A stretch of 20,513 nt of DNA from JBPYFK01 sp051984675. Its GTDB lineage: Bacteria; Actinomycetota; Actinomycetes; Mycobacteriales; Pseudonocardiaceae. The stretch lies in assembly GCA_051984675.1 (NCBI GenBank), contig JBPYFK010000068.1, positions 1 through 20,513 of the forward strand. The letters are read 5' to 3'. Positions 1 to 7,664 of this stretch are shown piece by piece; position 1 is the first letter of the stretch; each line of letters starts with the position of its first letter. The notes under the pieces are model-generated. The model did no database searches, was not told where the DNA came from, and saw only the letters and a list, made by a program, of their open reading frames with translations. Made by a program: the position numbers and the translations under genes.

Positions 1-295
1 GTGTCACGACCTGTAGCGGCTCCCAGGGGCGTGGCGTGCCGCCGGGCACGCCGAGCTGCGATGACCATCGCCCAGCGTGTGACCGCCGTGCCGTCCGCCG
101 ATCTCGTCGCCCTCTGCGTGAGTCGGGAGCGGTGACCAACGGGTCGTTCACGCCACAGTAGGGTGACCTGCTCAAGAGCGCTTCTGCCTGGTCAGGCACT
201 ATGAACCACCGCAGTGTGAGGACTGTGAATCGCCGCCGTGGCACCCGACGAACCCGTCACGACCTCAGCTGCCCGTTCGTGAAAGGTGACCGCCC
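1..295. other. Upstream region, no recognised gene
   Basis: No gene can be recognised here. Frame 1 on the plus strand is open from base 1 to a stop at 133-135, so the C-terminus of a gene entering from the left is possible, but the peptide resembles nothing I know and other frames are open too. A 6-bp inverted repeat (TGCCTG-GT-CAGGCA, 185-198) lies about 100 bp before the copA start and could be an operator. No CsoR-type palindrome was seen here. Confidence 0.3.
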
Positions 296-2629
296 ATGCC
301 CGCCACCCCGCCATCGGCTCCGCCCCGCGCGATCCCGTCCTCAGGCGAGAACACCCAAGCCGAACGGCTGGTGGAGCTGGCTGTGCATGGGATGACCTGT
401 GCTGCCTGTTCAGCGCGGGTGGAGCGCACACTCAACAAGCTCGATGGCGTACAGGCGAGCGTCAACTACGCCGCGGGCCGGGCGAGCGTCACCGCGTCAT
501 TAGCTCACGCGGACGACGTACTGGTCGACGCTGTGGAGCAGGCCGGTTACCAGGCGGAAGTGCTCCAACCCGCTGGAAGTGGGCAGGAGGTCCAGGACGA
601 CTCGACACAGCGGTCCGAGGAACGAACACGCGACCTGCGGCGACGCTTGATCATCTCGGCCGTCCTGTCCTTTCCGCTGTGCGATCTGTCACTGCTGTTC
701 ATGGCGATGCCTAACGCGCGGTTTGCGGGTTGGCAGTGGCTGCTCATCGCCCTCACGGTGCCGGTGGCCGGGTGGGCGGCGCTGCCATTCCACCGAGCCG
801 CACTGACCCGTGCGCGCCACGGCTCATCGTCGATGGACACGCTTGTCTCGATCGGGATCATCGGTGCGTGCCTCTGGTCGCTGTACGCGATGTTCGTCCA
901 GGACAACCGGGGTGGCGCTGCGAGCGGTCTGGAGCTGCTTCTGCGACCGGAAGGGGCGCTGTACCTAGAGGTGGCTGCCGGGGTCACCACCTTCCTACTG
1001 GCGGGCCGGTACTTCGAAGCCAGGGCACATCGCAACGCCGGTGACGCGCTTCGCCAACTCGCCCAACTCGGCGCCAAGGCCGTTACCGTGCTCGATGACG
1101 ACGGCTCCCAGCAACGGATGCCGATCGACCAACTCCAGGTCGGGCAGAGCTTCGTGGTCCGTCCCGGAGAGACCGTCGGCACCGACGGCCGAGTGATCAG
1201 CGGCCAGGCTGCCCTCGATTGCAGCTCCATGACGGGGGAATCCGCGCCCGTCGAGGCCACTGAGGGTGACCAGGTCATCGGGGGCACAGTGGCGCTCAAC
1301 GGGCGGCTGGTGGTCGAGGCCACCAGGGTCGGCAATGACACCCAACTCGCGGGCATGCTGCGCTTGGTGGAGGAGGCGCAGTCCGGCAAGGCCGCCGTAC
1401 AGCGCCTTGCCGACCGCATCTCGGGGTACTTCGTCCCGAGTGTGCTGCTGCTCGCGGTGGTCACCTTGATCGGCTGGCTGCTCGTCGACGGTTCTACCGA
1501 ATCCGCCTTCACCGCAGCGCTGGCTGTGCTGGTGATCGCCTGCCCCTGCGCGCTGGGCCTGGCCACGCCAACGGCGCTCATGGCCGCCTCCGGCCGTGGC
1601 GCACAACTCGGGATCTTCATTAAGGGCTACCAAGCGCTGGAATCCACCCGCAACATCGACACCGTCATCCTCGACAAGACCGGCACAGTCACAGCCGGGC
1701 GGATGTCGGTCGTCGACGTTGCCTGCACCCAGAACGTCGACAGGGACGCCCTCCTGGGCTGGGTAGGAGCTCTCGAGGAAGCATCCGAGCACGCGGTCGC
1801 TGAGGCCATCAGCTCCTACGCACGCGCCGAACTCGGAGATCTGCCGGAGGAGGTCGAAGACTTCACCAGCATGCCGGGTCTCGGCGCAGCGGGAACCGTG
1901 GCAGGCCACATGATTGTCGCCGGCCGCGCGAAGCTCTTCGCGGAGCGCGGACTGGCCATTCCCGACGAGCTCGACCACACACGCACACAATGGGAACAGG
2001 ACGGCAACACCACAGTCGTCATCGGTTGCGACGACAACGTGGTGGCCGTGGTGGCGCTGGCGGATGCCGTCAAGCCCTCGGCCGCGCCAGCGATCAGCGA
2101 ACTCCACCAGCTCGGACTGTGCACCGTACTGCTCACCGGCGATAACGCGGCCACCGCGGGCAATGTGGCCAACCAGGTGGGAATCGACGAGGTGATCGCC
2201 GAAGTCCTGCCCAACGAAAAGGTCGACGTGGTACGCCGGTTGCAAACCGAAGGGCGTGCCGTCGCCGTCGTCGGTGATGGAGTCAACGACGCTCCCGCAC
2301 TCGCGGCAGCCGACCTCGGTCTTGCCGTGGGCGCCGGCACCCATGTCGCGATGAACGCGGCCGATCTCATCCTGGTCCGTGACGACCTGACCGTCATTGC
2401 GGACGCGATCCGGCTCGCCCGCAGCACGCTGCGCACCATTCGCGGCAACCTGCTGTGGGCCTTTGGATACAACGTCGCCGCGCTCCCGCTGGCAGCACTG
2501 GGACTGCTCAACCCGCTGATCGCCGGAGCCGCTATGGCACTGTCCTCGGTGTTCGTCGTCTCCAACAGCCAGCGACTAAGCCACTTCACTACCCGCGCGA
2601 TGACCGATTCAGAGTTGGGCAACATCTAA
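296..2629 (+). CDS. copA: Copper-exporting P1B-type ATPase
   Basis: This 777-aa integral membrane pump exports Cu(I) from the cytoplasm using ATP. An N-terminal heavy-metal-associated domain (about residues 25-95) carries MTCAAC with C35 and C38. The TGES actuator loop reads MTGES. The membrane metal site is CPC (C416-P-C418), followed by the GLATPTALM stretch. The phosphorylated aspartate is D460 in DKTGT, and the hinge is GDGVNDAP near D661. The last helices contain FGYN and MALSS, the pattern of Cu(I) rather than Zn/Cd/Pb pumps. Length is normal for CopA with one metal-binding domain. The ATG at 296 follows an AAAGGTGA ribosome binding site at good spacing. It converges with the Csp gene downstream, so the two are neighbours in function but not one operon. 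No copper regulator (CsoR or CueR) is encoded in the window. Confidence 0.95.
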   Translation: MPATPPSAPPRAIPSSGENTQAERLVELAVHGMTCAACSARVERTLNKLDGVQASVNYAAGRASVTASLAHADDVLVDAVEQAGYQAEVLQPAGSGQEVQDDSTQRSEERTRDLRRRLIISAVLSFPLCDLSLLFMAMPNARFAGWQWLLIALTVPVAGWAALPFHRAALTRARHGSSSMDTLVSIGIIGACLWSLYAMFVQDNRGGAASGLELLLRPEGALYLEVAAGVTTFLLAGRYFEARAHRNAGDALRQLAQLGAKAVTVLDDDGSQQRMPIDQLQVGQSFVVRPGETVGTDGRVISGQAALDCSSMTGESAPVEATEGDQVIGGTVALNGRLVVEATRVGNDTQLAGMLRLVEEAQSGKAAVQRLADRISGYFVPSVLLLAVVTLIGWLLVDGSTESAFTAALAVLVIACPCALGLATPTALMAASGRGAQLGIFIKGYQALESTRNIDTVILDKTGTVTAGRMSVVDVACTQNVDRDALLGWVGALEEASEHAVAEAISSYARAELGDLPEEVEDFTSMPGLGAAGTVAGHMIVAGRAKLFAERGLAIPDELDHTRTQWEQDGNTTVVIGCDDNVVAVVALADAVKPSAAPAISELHQLGLCTVLLTGDNAATAGNVANQVGIDEVIAEVLPNEKVDVVRRLQTEGRAVAVVGDGVNDAPALAAADLGLAVGAGTHVAMNAADLILVRDDLTVIADAIRLARSTLRTIRGNLLWAFGYNVAALPLAALGLLNPLIAGAAMALSSVFVVSNSQRLSHFTTRAMTDSELGNI

Positions 2630-2636
2630 CAACCGA

Positions 2637-2654
2637 GGCCAACGGACGTTGGCC
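2637..2654 (+). terminator. Hairpin after copA
   Basis: A perfect inverted repeat (GGCCAACG, GA, CGTTGGCC) starts 7 bp after the copA stop and lies between the convergent copA and csp genes. There is no T-run, which is common for actinomycete terminators, so assignment rests on position and stem only. Confidence 0.45.
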
Positions 2655-2802
2655 CGTCCGCGCGATGGCCATTGAGGACTACCTCGACGCCCGACGGTCA
2701 CCGTGCACACCAGTTCAATGAGGCAAGCGGGCCGCGCTACCGGTGAACGCTGTCGAATCCCGGCGCCGGTCATGCGAAGCTATGCCGAGGACACGCTGGC
2801 GG

Positions 2803-3210
2803 CTACTCGTGCAGTGCGGACATAGCCTGCCGGCACATGTCCGCGCAACGACGCGTCGCGTCCGCGCAAATCCGGCAATGCTCGTGATGGTGCGCGTGCT
2901 GGCTGCACAGCTCGTAGCTGCGTTCACAAGCCACCACGCATGCCTCCAGCTGCGCGCTGATCAGAGCACTGTCCGGGCCGACACCGCGGGTCAGCACCCG
3001 ACGCGTGGTCTCCACCACGTCGGCGCAGTCCATATCGCGAGCCACCGCCGCGGACAACTGTTCCCGGTCAGGTTCGGTCAGCATGGCCGCCGAACAAGCC
3101 GTGACAGCCTCCGCACAGTCCTGCAACGCTTCCGCAGCCGCGGCAAGATCTTCACTACTCAGCCGAGCCTTGACGGTCATGCTGTCGAACAGCTCCCGAA
3201 TCTGGAGCAT
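2803..3210 (-). CDS. Csp-like four-helix-bundle copper-binding protein (DUF326)
   Basis: This 135-aa Cys/His-rich helical protein probably binds many Cu(I) ions inside a four-helix bundle and buffers or stores copper. Visible pattern: regularly spaced Cys on helices, such as LQDCAEAVTAC, DCADVV, LEACVVACERSYELC, and a C-terminal QHAHHHEHCRICADATRRCADMC run. This matches the DUF326/Csp family, which is about 110-140 aa long. No signal peptide is visible, so it should act in the cytosol (Csp3-like). An in-frame GTG lies at 3216, but AGGAG (3216-3220) overlaps it and sits 5 nt before the ATG at 3210, so the ATG is the better start. It is convergent with copA, which supports a copper-resistance role. 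A degraded second csp end lies upstream (3601-3756). Confidence 0.88.
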   Translation of the reverse strand: MLQIRELFDSMTVKARLSSEDLAAAAEALQDCAEAVTACSAAMLTEPDREQLSAAVARDMDCADVVETTRRVLTRGVGPDSALISAQLEACVVACERSYELCSQHAHHHEHCRICADATRRCADMCRQAMSALHE

Positions 3211-3216
3211 GATCAC

Positions 3217-3600
3217 TCCTTACGACGCGAAGGGCGATATGAACGGTAGTCCCACCACCCTGTCACCGCAGCGCACACGGGTCGCGGCTCATGCCGTCGG
3301 TGGTCTTTCTCGACCCTGACGTGTGTAGCGCCGGTATGTGGGGGCGCGAGCCACCTCTTCGATGGGTCGCCAGGAAGGACCGTCGGCGCGTGATCACCGG
3401 CCCAAGGACCTCGGTGCTGTCCTGGTGGAAAGCCCCGAAGTGTCCGGCAGTGTGGCTTGTCAGAGCATCGATTGCCAGGTCTGTGGGCCGGCCGTGCCGA
3501 GCCGATCAGGCTTCGGGCAGACGCAGGCCGTTCTTTCCGGCACGGGCACCCTCGAAGCGCCTGGCGACCTCGTCCCAGTTGACGACGTTCCACAGGTGCT
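3217..3600. other. Intergenic region upstream of csp
   Basis: About 380 bp without a convincing gene. It must hold the leftward csp promoter, but I cannot pick one securely. The long minus-strand frame over 3213-3593 has no recognisable protein features. A short minus-strand frame, 3506-3604, would encode 32 residues beginning with a GTG that overlaps the stop of the csp remnant (GTGA). It could be a leftover gene piece, but I have no family for it. Confidence 0.3.
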
Positions 3601-3756
3601 TCACGTAGCGGCTTTCACGTTCCTGTATTGCATGGCATCGCGCCGCTCGTCTGCTTCTAGCGCCTGCCGGCACATCCCCGCACAGCCTCGAGTCGCGTCC
3701 AGGGCAACGGATGGGGGATGCACAAGTTGTCTTGGGTGTCCAGCACTTCAACTTAG
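3601..3756 (-). pseudogene. C-terminal remnant of a second Csp-type copper protein
   Basis: The minus-strand frame ending at 3601-3603 reads ALDATRGCAGMCRQALEADE and continues about 14 residues to the stop. The neighbouring intact Csp ends CADATRRCADMCRQAM, so the CxxxC and MCRQA core of the last helix is shared. Farther upstream the frame loses the expected Cys/His residues and hits a stop close to the IS701 border at 3756/3757. Everything before the last helix is missing. The likely history is a duplicated or horizontally acquired second csp gene that was interrupted by the IS701-type element and then decayed. Confidence 0.6.
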
Positions 3757-4939
3757 TACGACAACGACAGGTTGTAATGTAGTGCCGAGATCTGGTAGTT
3801 GATCTTGGTGTGCTGATGGAGATGATCAACGGGTGGTCGGCGAGCTTCGAGGCGTTCGCTGGTCGGTTCGCGTCCCGGTTTCCCCGGGTCGAGTCGCGGC
3901 GTCAGATGCGGTCCTACCTGCGGGGTTTGCTCGGCGAGGTGGAGCGGAAGAACGGGTGGACCTTAGCCGAGAGCGCCGGTGAGGCTGGCCCGGAGCGGAT
4001 GCAGCGACTGCTGAACTTCTATGCCTGGGATGTCGAAGGGCTCCGCGACGACGTTCGGGACGCGGTGGTCGAAGCTCTGGGAGACGCCGAGCGGGGCGTG
4101 TTGATCGTCGATGAGACGGGATTCCTGAAGAAGGGAAGGAAGTCAGCTGGAGTAGCCCGTCAATATTCGGGGACGGCCGGCAGGATTGAGAACTCCCAAA
4201 TTGGGGTGTTTCTGGCCTATGCGTCGGATCATGGTCGTGGTCTGATTGATCGGGAGCTGTATCTGCCGAAGGAGTGGACAAGCGATCGGAATCGCTGCCG
4301 CGAGGCCGGTATTCCCGATGACGTGGGGTTGGTGACCAAGCAGGTCCTGGCGCAGCGGATGATTGACCGTGCCCTGGATGCCGGTGTGCCGTTTGGGTGG
4401 GTGACTGCTGACGAACTATACGGCCAGGACACCAAATTTCGGCTGTGGCTGGAAAGTCGCGGTCTTGCGCACGTGGTCGCGGTGCCCAAGAGCGCCATGG
4501 TGGTGACGATGGAGTTGACCAAGACCCGCGTGCATCGGCTGGTCGCCGAGTTGGATGATGCCGCTTGGCAGCCTCTGAGCTGCGGCGAGGGCACCCGCGG
4601 ACCGCGAGCCTCGGAGTGGGCCGTGGTCGACATTCGCCCCTTGCGTGATCCTGCCTGCGGGCATTGGTTGTTGGCCCGCCGCAGCATCACCGACCCCTCG
4701 GAGATCTCCTATTACGTCTGTTTCGGACCAGCTGATACGCCCGTGGACGAACTGGTGCGAGTCGCCGGTGCTCGGTGGGCCATCGAAGAGTGTTTCCAGA
4801 CCGCGAAGAACGAGACCGGCTTGGATCATTACCAGGCTCGCGGCTATCGCGCGTGGTATCGGCATATCACGTTGTCGATGGCCGCGACGGCCTTCCTCGT
4901 GATCTTACGAAGTGCGGCGAAAAAAGGGGCTCCGCACAG
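3757..4939 (+). mobile_element. IS701-family insertion sequence, 3' truncated
   Basis: The left end is placed at 3757, just after TTAG (3753-3756), which fits the YTAR target preference of IS701-family elements. The csp remnant homology is lost next to it. The right end is missing: at 4940 the transposase reading runs directly into the terminal inverted repeat of an IS3-family element, and nothing resembling the rest of the IS701 gene appears beyond that element at 6343. The exact left terminus is inferred from the TTAG motif and gene context only. Confidence 0.6.
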
Positions 4940-4965
4940 TGAACTGCTCCCCGGAAGTTGGACTG
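4940..4965 (+). repeat. Left terminal inverted repeat of the IS3 element
   Basis: Begins TGAACTGCTCCCC and ends GTTGGACTG. It pairs with the reverse complement of 6317-6342 (TGAACTGGTCCC through GTTGGACCG), with 21 of 26 bases identical. TG...CA termini are typical of IS3-family elements. Confidence 0.85.
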
Positions 4966-4997
4966 AGAAATTCAGTTCTGACTTGCGGGGAGCAGTT
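4942..4997 (+). promoter_or_regulatory. Hairpin that can hide the orfA ribosome binding site
   Basis: AACTGCTCCCC (4942-4952) is the exact complement of GGGGAGCAGTT (4987-4997). The second arm contains GGGGAG, the probable ribosome binding site 6 nt before the orfA GTG at 4999. Only transcripts that start outside the element would contain both arms. This fits the known strategy of IS elements to block transposase translation from read-through RNA. The pairing is seen directly; the function is inferred. Confidence 0.5.
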
Positions 4998-4998
4998 T

Positions 4999-5493
4999 GT
5001 GCCTGGGCCAAGTGTGTTGAGCGCTGAGCAGCGTGTCGCGGCGATACGGTTGTTCGATGGCGGTTGGGCGAGGAGGTCGGTCGCGACCAGGCTTGGGGTG
5101 TCGCAGTCGGCGATCACCCGGTTGTATGACCTATGGCGGGTGCGTGGGGATGCGGCGCTCGTGAGCAAGCCAACGAAACGTTCGTTCTCCTTCGAGTTCA
5201 AACTCGAAGCGGTGCAACGGTTCCTCGCCGGTGAGACAAAGCTTGACCTCGCTCGCGAGTTCGCCCTGTCGTCACCGAAACTGATCGAGACGTGGGCGCG
5301 GAAGTATCGCAACGAGGGTGAGGAAGGGCTGTGCCCCAAGCGGGCGGGACGACAGCCCAAGCCCGCTGAGGCGGCCTCGAGTGATGCCAGTGAGCTCGAG
5401 CGGCTGCGGATCGAGAACGAGCGTCTGCGGGCGGAGAACGCCTACCTGGGAAAATTGCGGGCCTTGAGAGCGCAGGAACGACGACACGGGTGA
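4999..5493 (+). CDS. IS3-family transposase OrfA
   Basis: This 164-aa DNA-binding subunit of an IS3 transposase recognises the element ends. It has two helix-turn-helix modules: roughly residues 8-50 (containing RRSVATRLGVSQSAITRLY) and 58-105 (containing LDLAREFALSSPKLIETWARK). These are followed by a leucine-zipper-like segment ELERLRIENERLRAENAYLG that normally mediates multimerisation and fusion with OrfB. The frame is open back to 4912, but that part reads across the IS end. GTG 4999 with GGGGAG 6 nt upstream is the natural start. The stop overlaps the orfB GTG (GTGA, 5490-5493), with orfB in the -1 frame, as expected for programmed frameshifting in this family. It appears intact. Confidence 0.82.
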   Translation: MPGPSVLSAEQRVAAIRLFDGGWARRSVATRLGVSQSAITRLYDLWRVRGDAALVSKPTKRSFSFEFKLEAVQRFLAGETKLDLAREFALSSPKLIETWARKYRNEGEEGLCPKRAGRQPKPAEAASSDASELERLRIENERLRAENAYLGKLRALRAQERRHG

Positions 5494-6303
5494 AAGCCGT
5501 GATCGCTCTCAAGGCCGAACACCGCCTCGAGGTGCTGCTCGAGGTCGCACGCCTGGCCCGGTCGACGTTTTTCTATCATCAGGCCCGCCTGGCCCGGCCT
5601 GATCCGCAGGCCGAGCTCAAGACCGCGATCACATCGCGGTATCCACCGGGAACGGCGCGACAGTGGGTGGCGGGTCGCGAAGAAGACCGTGCTCAAGTTG
5701 ATGCGTGAGCTGGGCCTGGTGTGTCTCATCCGGCGGCGCCGACGCTATGACTCCTACCGGGGCGAGAGCGGCAAGGTCGCGGAAAACGTGCTGGACCGCG
5801 AGTTCATCGCCAGCGCCCCGAACCAGAAGTGGGTCACCGACGTCACCGAGTTCCGGGTCGCCGACCGTAAGGTCTATCTGTCACCGGTGATGGACCTATT
5901 CGACCGGCAGATCATCTCCTATGCGGTGAGTAGCTCACCCAACCTAGAACTGACCAACTCGTCCCTGCGTGAGGCGCTGGCGACACTAGAACCGGGTCAG
6001 GCGCCACTAGTGCACTCTGACCAGCGATTTCAGTATCAGCATGCCTCCTGGCGGCAGCTGCTGGCCGATGCGGGCGCGACCCAGCCGATGTCCCGCAAGG
6101 CCGACTGCCACGACAACGCCGTGATCGAGAGCTTCTTCGGCCACCTCAAGGAAGAAATGTTCCATCACACCCGCTACCTCAGCGTCGAGGCATTCACGAC
6201 GGCGTTGGAGGACTACATCACCTGGTTCAACACGGCCCGGGGCCACACACGATGCGAGGGCCTGAGCCCGGTGCGATACCGGGCCCAAGCCCTCGCTGCC
6301 TAG
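5490..6303 (+). pseudogene. IS3-family transposase OrfB, frameshifted
   Basis: The catalytic rve-type integrase subunit is split. The N-terminal part (5490-5708 frame; HRLEVLLEVARLARSTFFYH) is lost near 5635-5645. From 5641 the correct continuation is in the next frame (IHRERRDSGWRVAKKTVLKL, then 5689-6303). Around the junction the expected stretch ending GRYGHRRIH is shortened to ATCACATCGCGGTATCCACC, so small deletions removed codons and shifted the frame. The later part has D in WVTDVTEF, D in HSDQRF (the usual Gly after Gln is Arg) and E in VIESFFGHLKEE. Near the end NTARGHTRCEGLSP differs from the usual NTERISTKLEGLSP-like sequence. No functional OrfAB can be made. Confidence 0.85.
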
Positions 6304-6316
6304 ACTCTTACTTAAC

Positions 6317-6342
6317 CGGTCCAACTCTCAGGGACCAGTTCA
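6317..6342 (-). repeat. Right terminal inverted repeat of the IS3 element
   Basis: The reverse complement begins TGAACTGGTCCC and ends GTTGGACCG, matching the left repeat at 21 of 26 positions. It begins 13 bp after the orfB stop, the usual position for an IS3-family right end. Confidence 0.82.
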
Positions 6343-6492
6343 TGATGGGTGGGCCCTTTTAGTTGATGCTGTTCCGCCTTCTCGCGGTCCTTACGCGGGC
6401 CCCAGCCGCTGTACGGCCACGGCGGTGGCCCCCACGATGGAGACCACGCCGGTTGCGGTCGCACCGACCTGGTCTGACCGGCGCCCGGGATG

Positions 6493-6523
6493 TCTACCGG
6501 ATAATAGACCATTATCCGGTAGA
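6493..6523. repeat. Perfect 13-5-13 inverted repeat, putative recombinase core site
   Basis: Left arm TCTACCGGATAAT (6493-6505), spacer AGACC, right arm ATTATCCGGTAGA (6511-6523), all 13 positions pairing. This has the layout of a tyrosine-recombinase crossover site: two inverted 11-13-bp binding arms around a 5-8-bp spacer, as in loxP, dif or TnpI sites. It lies 100 bp before the recombinase gene. It could instead be an operator for that gene. It is AT-richer than its surroundings. Confidence 0.6.
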
Positions 6524-6588
6524 TTGATCCACAACGAGGATCGGCGACCAGGACGAACCCAGCGCGGGTCGCTGCGCGACTCGTGCAC

Positions 6589-6600
6589 GTTATCCGGTAG
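6589..6600 (+). repeat. Third copy of the recombinase half-site
   Basis: GTTATCCGGTAG repeats the right arm of the 6493-6523 palindrome in direct orientation. The similarity continues a little downstream (GATTGATC after the arm, GGTCGATC here). It ends 7 bp before the GGAGG ribosome binding site of the recombinase gene. An accessory binding site or autorepression by the recombinase is plausible, as in resolution sites with an IR core plus direct-repeat accessory motifs. Confidence 0.5.
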
Positions 6601-6622
6601 GTCGATCGGAGGCGAGGTGGTG

Positions 6623-7576
6623 ATGGCGGCAACCGTCACGAAACTGGAAGGCCGCAGCCGAGCCCGCGTGGCGGCCTGGCCGAGCGTCCGGGCGGCCATC
6701 GACGCCTTCCTCGACTCGTCGAAGATCAAGCGCAACGCGAACACGTTGCGCGCGTATGCGAACGTGCTCGATCGCGCCGCCGCGGAGATCGGTACCGATC
6801 GCAAGCTCGGCGACGTCGATGACGCCGAGATCGCCCACGCGCTGACCACACTGTGGGGCAAGGCGAAACCGGCGACCTGGAACCGCAACCGCGCCGCGGT
6901 CGGCTCCTGGCTGGCCTGGTGCGCCGACAAGCAGCACTGGAGCGCGCCGGCGCTCCCCACCGCGGCCGAGCGGCAGCGCGAGAACAACGACGACACCAAG
7001 GCCGTCTCCCGCTCCCGAATCGACCGGCTCTGCCGCCGCCGCGACGTGCCGCTACGAGAGAAAACCCTGTGGCGGATGCAGTATGAGTCCGCCAGCCGGG
7101 CGGCTGCCGTGCTCGCGCTGAACGTCGAGGACCTGGACCTGCCCAACAAGCAGGCCAGGATCACCACCAAGGGCGGCGACATCATGTGGATCACCTGGGG
7201 TACCGACACCGCCCACCTGCTGCCCCGCCTGATCGCCGGACGCGAGCGTGGCCCGGTGTTCCTATCGGAATACCGGCCCGGTCCGCACCGCAAGTCGACC
7301 ACCGACCCGCGCGACATCTGCCCGGAGACCGGGCGCGCCCGACTGGGCTACGACCGCGCCCGCATCCTGCTGGCCCACTACGGCGACGGGCTGCGGCTGC
7401 ACCAACTACGCCACTCCTCGGCCACCCACCTCGGCGAGGCCGGCGTGTCGGCCAACGTCATCATGGCCAAGACTGGACACAAGAGCCTGCGCAGCGTCGC
7501 CCGCTACGTCCAACCCGGCCTGGCCGCCGTCCACCAGGCCACCGAAGCCCTGTCCAGCCCGCGCCCCCGCAGCTGA
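6623..7576 (+). CDS. Tyrosine recombinase/integrase
   Basis: This 317-aa site-specific recombinase joins DNA through a tyrosine intermediate. The N-terminal SAM-like core-binding domain covers about residues 15-110 (VRAAIDAFLDSSKIKRNANTL region). The catalytic domain carries Arg in ESASRAAAVLALN, Lys in the ITTKGG beta-turn, HQLRH (H-x-x-R), HKSL (second His) and Tyr in VARYVQPG, so the full catalytic set is present. The frame is open from 6425, but GGAGG at 6608-6612 points to GTG 6620 or ATG 6623. Three copies of a TTATCCGGTAG half-site precede it. It follows the dead IS3 element and converges with the NiCoT gene, with a hairpin between. No partner recombinase or conjugation gene is adjacent. 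It may have mobilised part of this region, but its substrate is not shown. Confidence 0.9.
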   Translation: MAATVTKLEGRSRARVAAWPSVRAAIDAFLDSSKIKRNANTLRAYANVLDRAAAEIGTDRKLGDVDDAEIAHALTTLWGKAKPATWNRNRAAVGSWLAWCADKQHWSAPALPTAAERQRENNDDTKAVSRSRIDRLCRRRDVPLREKTLWRMQYESASRAAAVLALNVEDLDLPNKQARITTKGGDIMWITWGTDTAHLLPRLIAGRERGPVFLSEYRPGPHRKSTTDPRDICPETGRARLGYDRARILLAHYGDGLRLHQLRHSSATHLGEAGVSANVIMAKTGHKSLRSVARYVQPGLAAVHQATEALSSPRPRS

Positions 7577-7609
7577 ATCACAGGTCGGCGGGGCACGAAC
7601 CGAGGTGTG

Positions 7610-7641
7610 TCCCTCCACCGCACGGCAGCCCGGTGGAGGGA
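7610..7641. terminator. Bidirectional hairpin between int and nicT
   Basis: TCCCTCCACCG (7610-7620) pairs perfectly with CGGTGGAGGGA (7631-7641) around a 10-nt loop. It sits between two convergent stops (7576 and 7665), so it could end both transcripts. No T-tract is present. Confidence 0.6.
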
Positions 7642-7664
7642 GGCACCCGAAATGGCTAATGTAG

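Larger units (their letters stand above)
3816..5027 (+). pseudogene. IS701-family DDE transposase, C-terminus replaced
   Basis: IS701-family transposase that would cut and rejoin element ends. The catalytic triad is visible: first Asp in LIVDETGFLKKG, second Asp in VTADELYG, and Glu in WAIEECFQTAKNETGLDHY. The family C-terminus stops being native after about VILRSAAKKGAP (near 4939). The last roughly 30 codons to 5027 are read from the left end of the IS3 element and are not transposase. Family members continue for several dozen residues past this point. The start could be GTG 3810, ATG 3816 or ATG 3822; no strong ribosome binding site separates them. The catalytic core is complete, but without the C-terminus and right end the element should not transpose by itself. 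Confidence 0.85.
4940..6342 (+). mobile_element. IS3-family insertion sequence (complete ends, dead orfB)
   Basis: A 1403-bp element bounded by imperfect terminal inverted repeats beginning TGAACTG on both sides (21 of 26 positions match). It contains the usual orfA plus a -1-frame orfB. The 3-bp flanks differ (CAG left, TGA right), so no target duplication is seen. With the missing IS701 3' end, this suggests an adjacent deletion or recombination after insertion. The element is defective because orfB has an internal frameshifting deletion. Confidence 0.85.

Noticed and set aside
995..2344. 449-aa minus-strand frame inside copA
   Set aside because: It is a shadow frame on the opposite strand of a strongly conserved ATPase, with no recognisable domain.
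3506..3604. 32-residue minus-strand coding gene overlapping the csp remnant stop
   Set aside because: The GTGA overlap is suggestive, but there is no close ribosome binding site, no family, and the upstream partner is itself a broken fragment.
6391..7317. 308-aa minus-strand frame across the recombinase
   Set aside because: It is antisense to the recombinase catalytic region and has no domain motifs.
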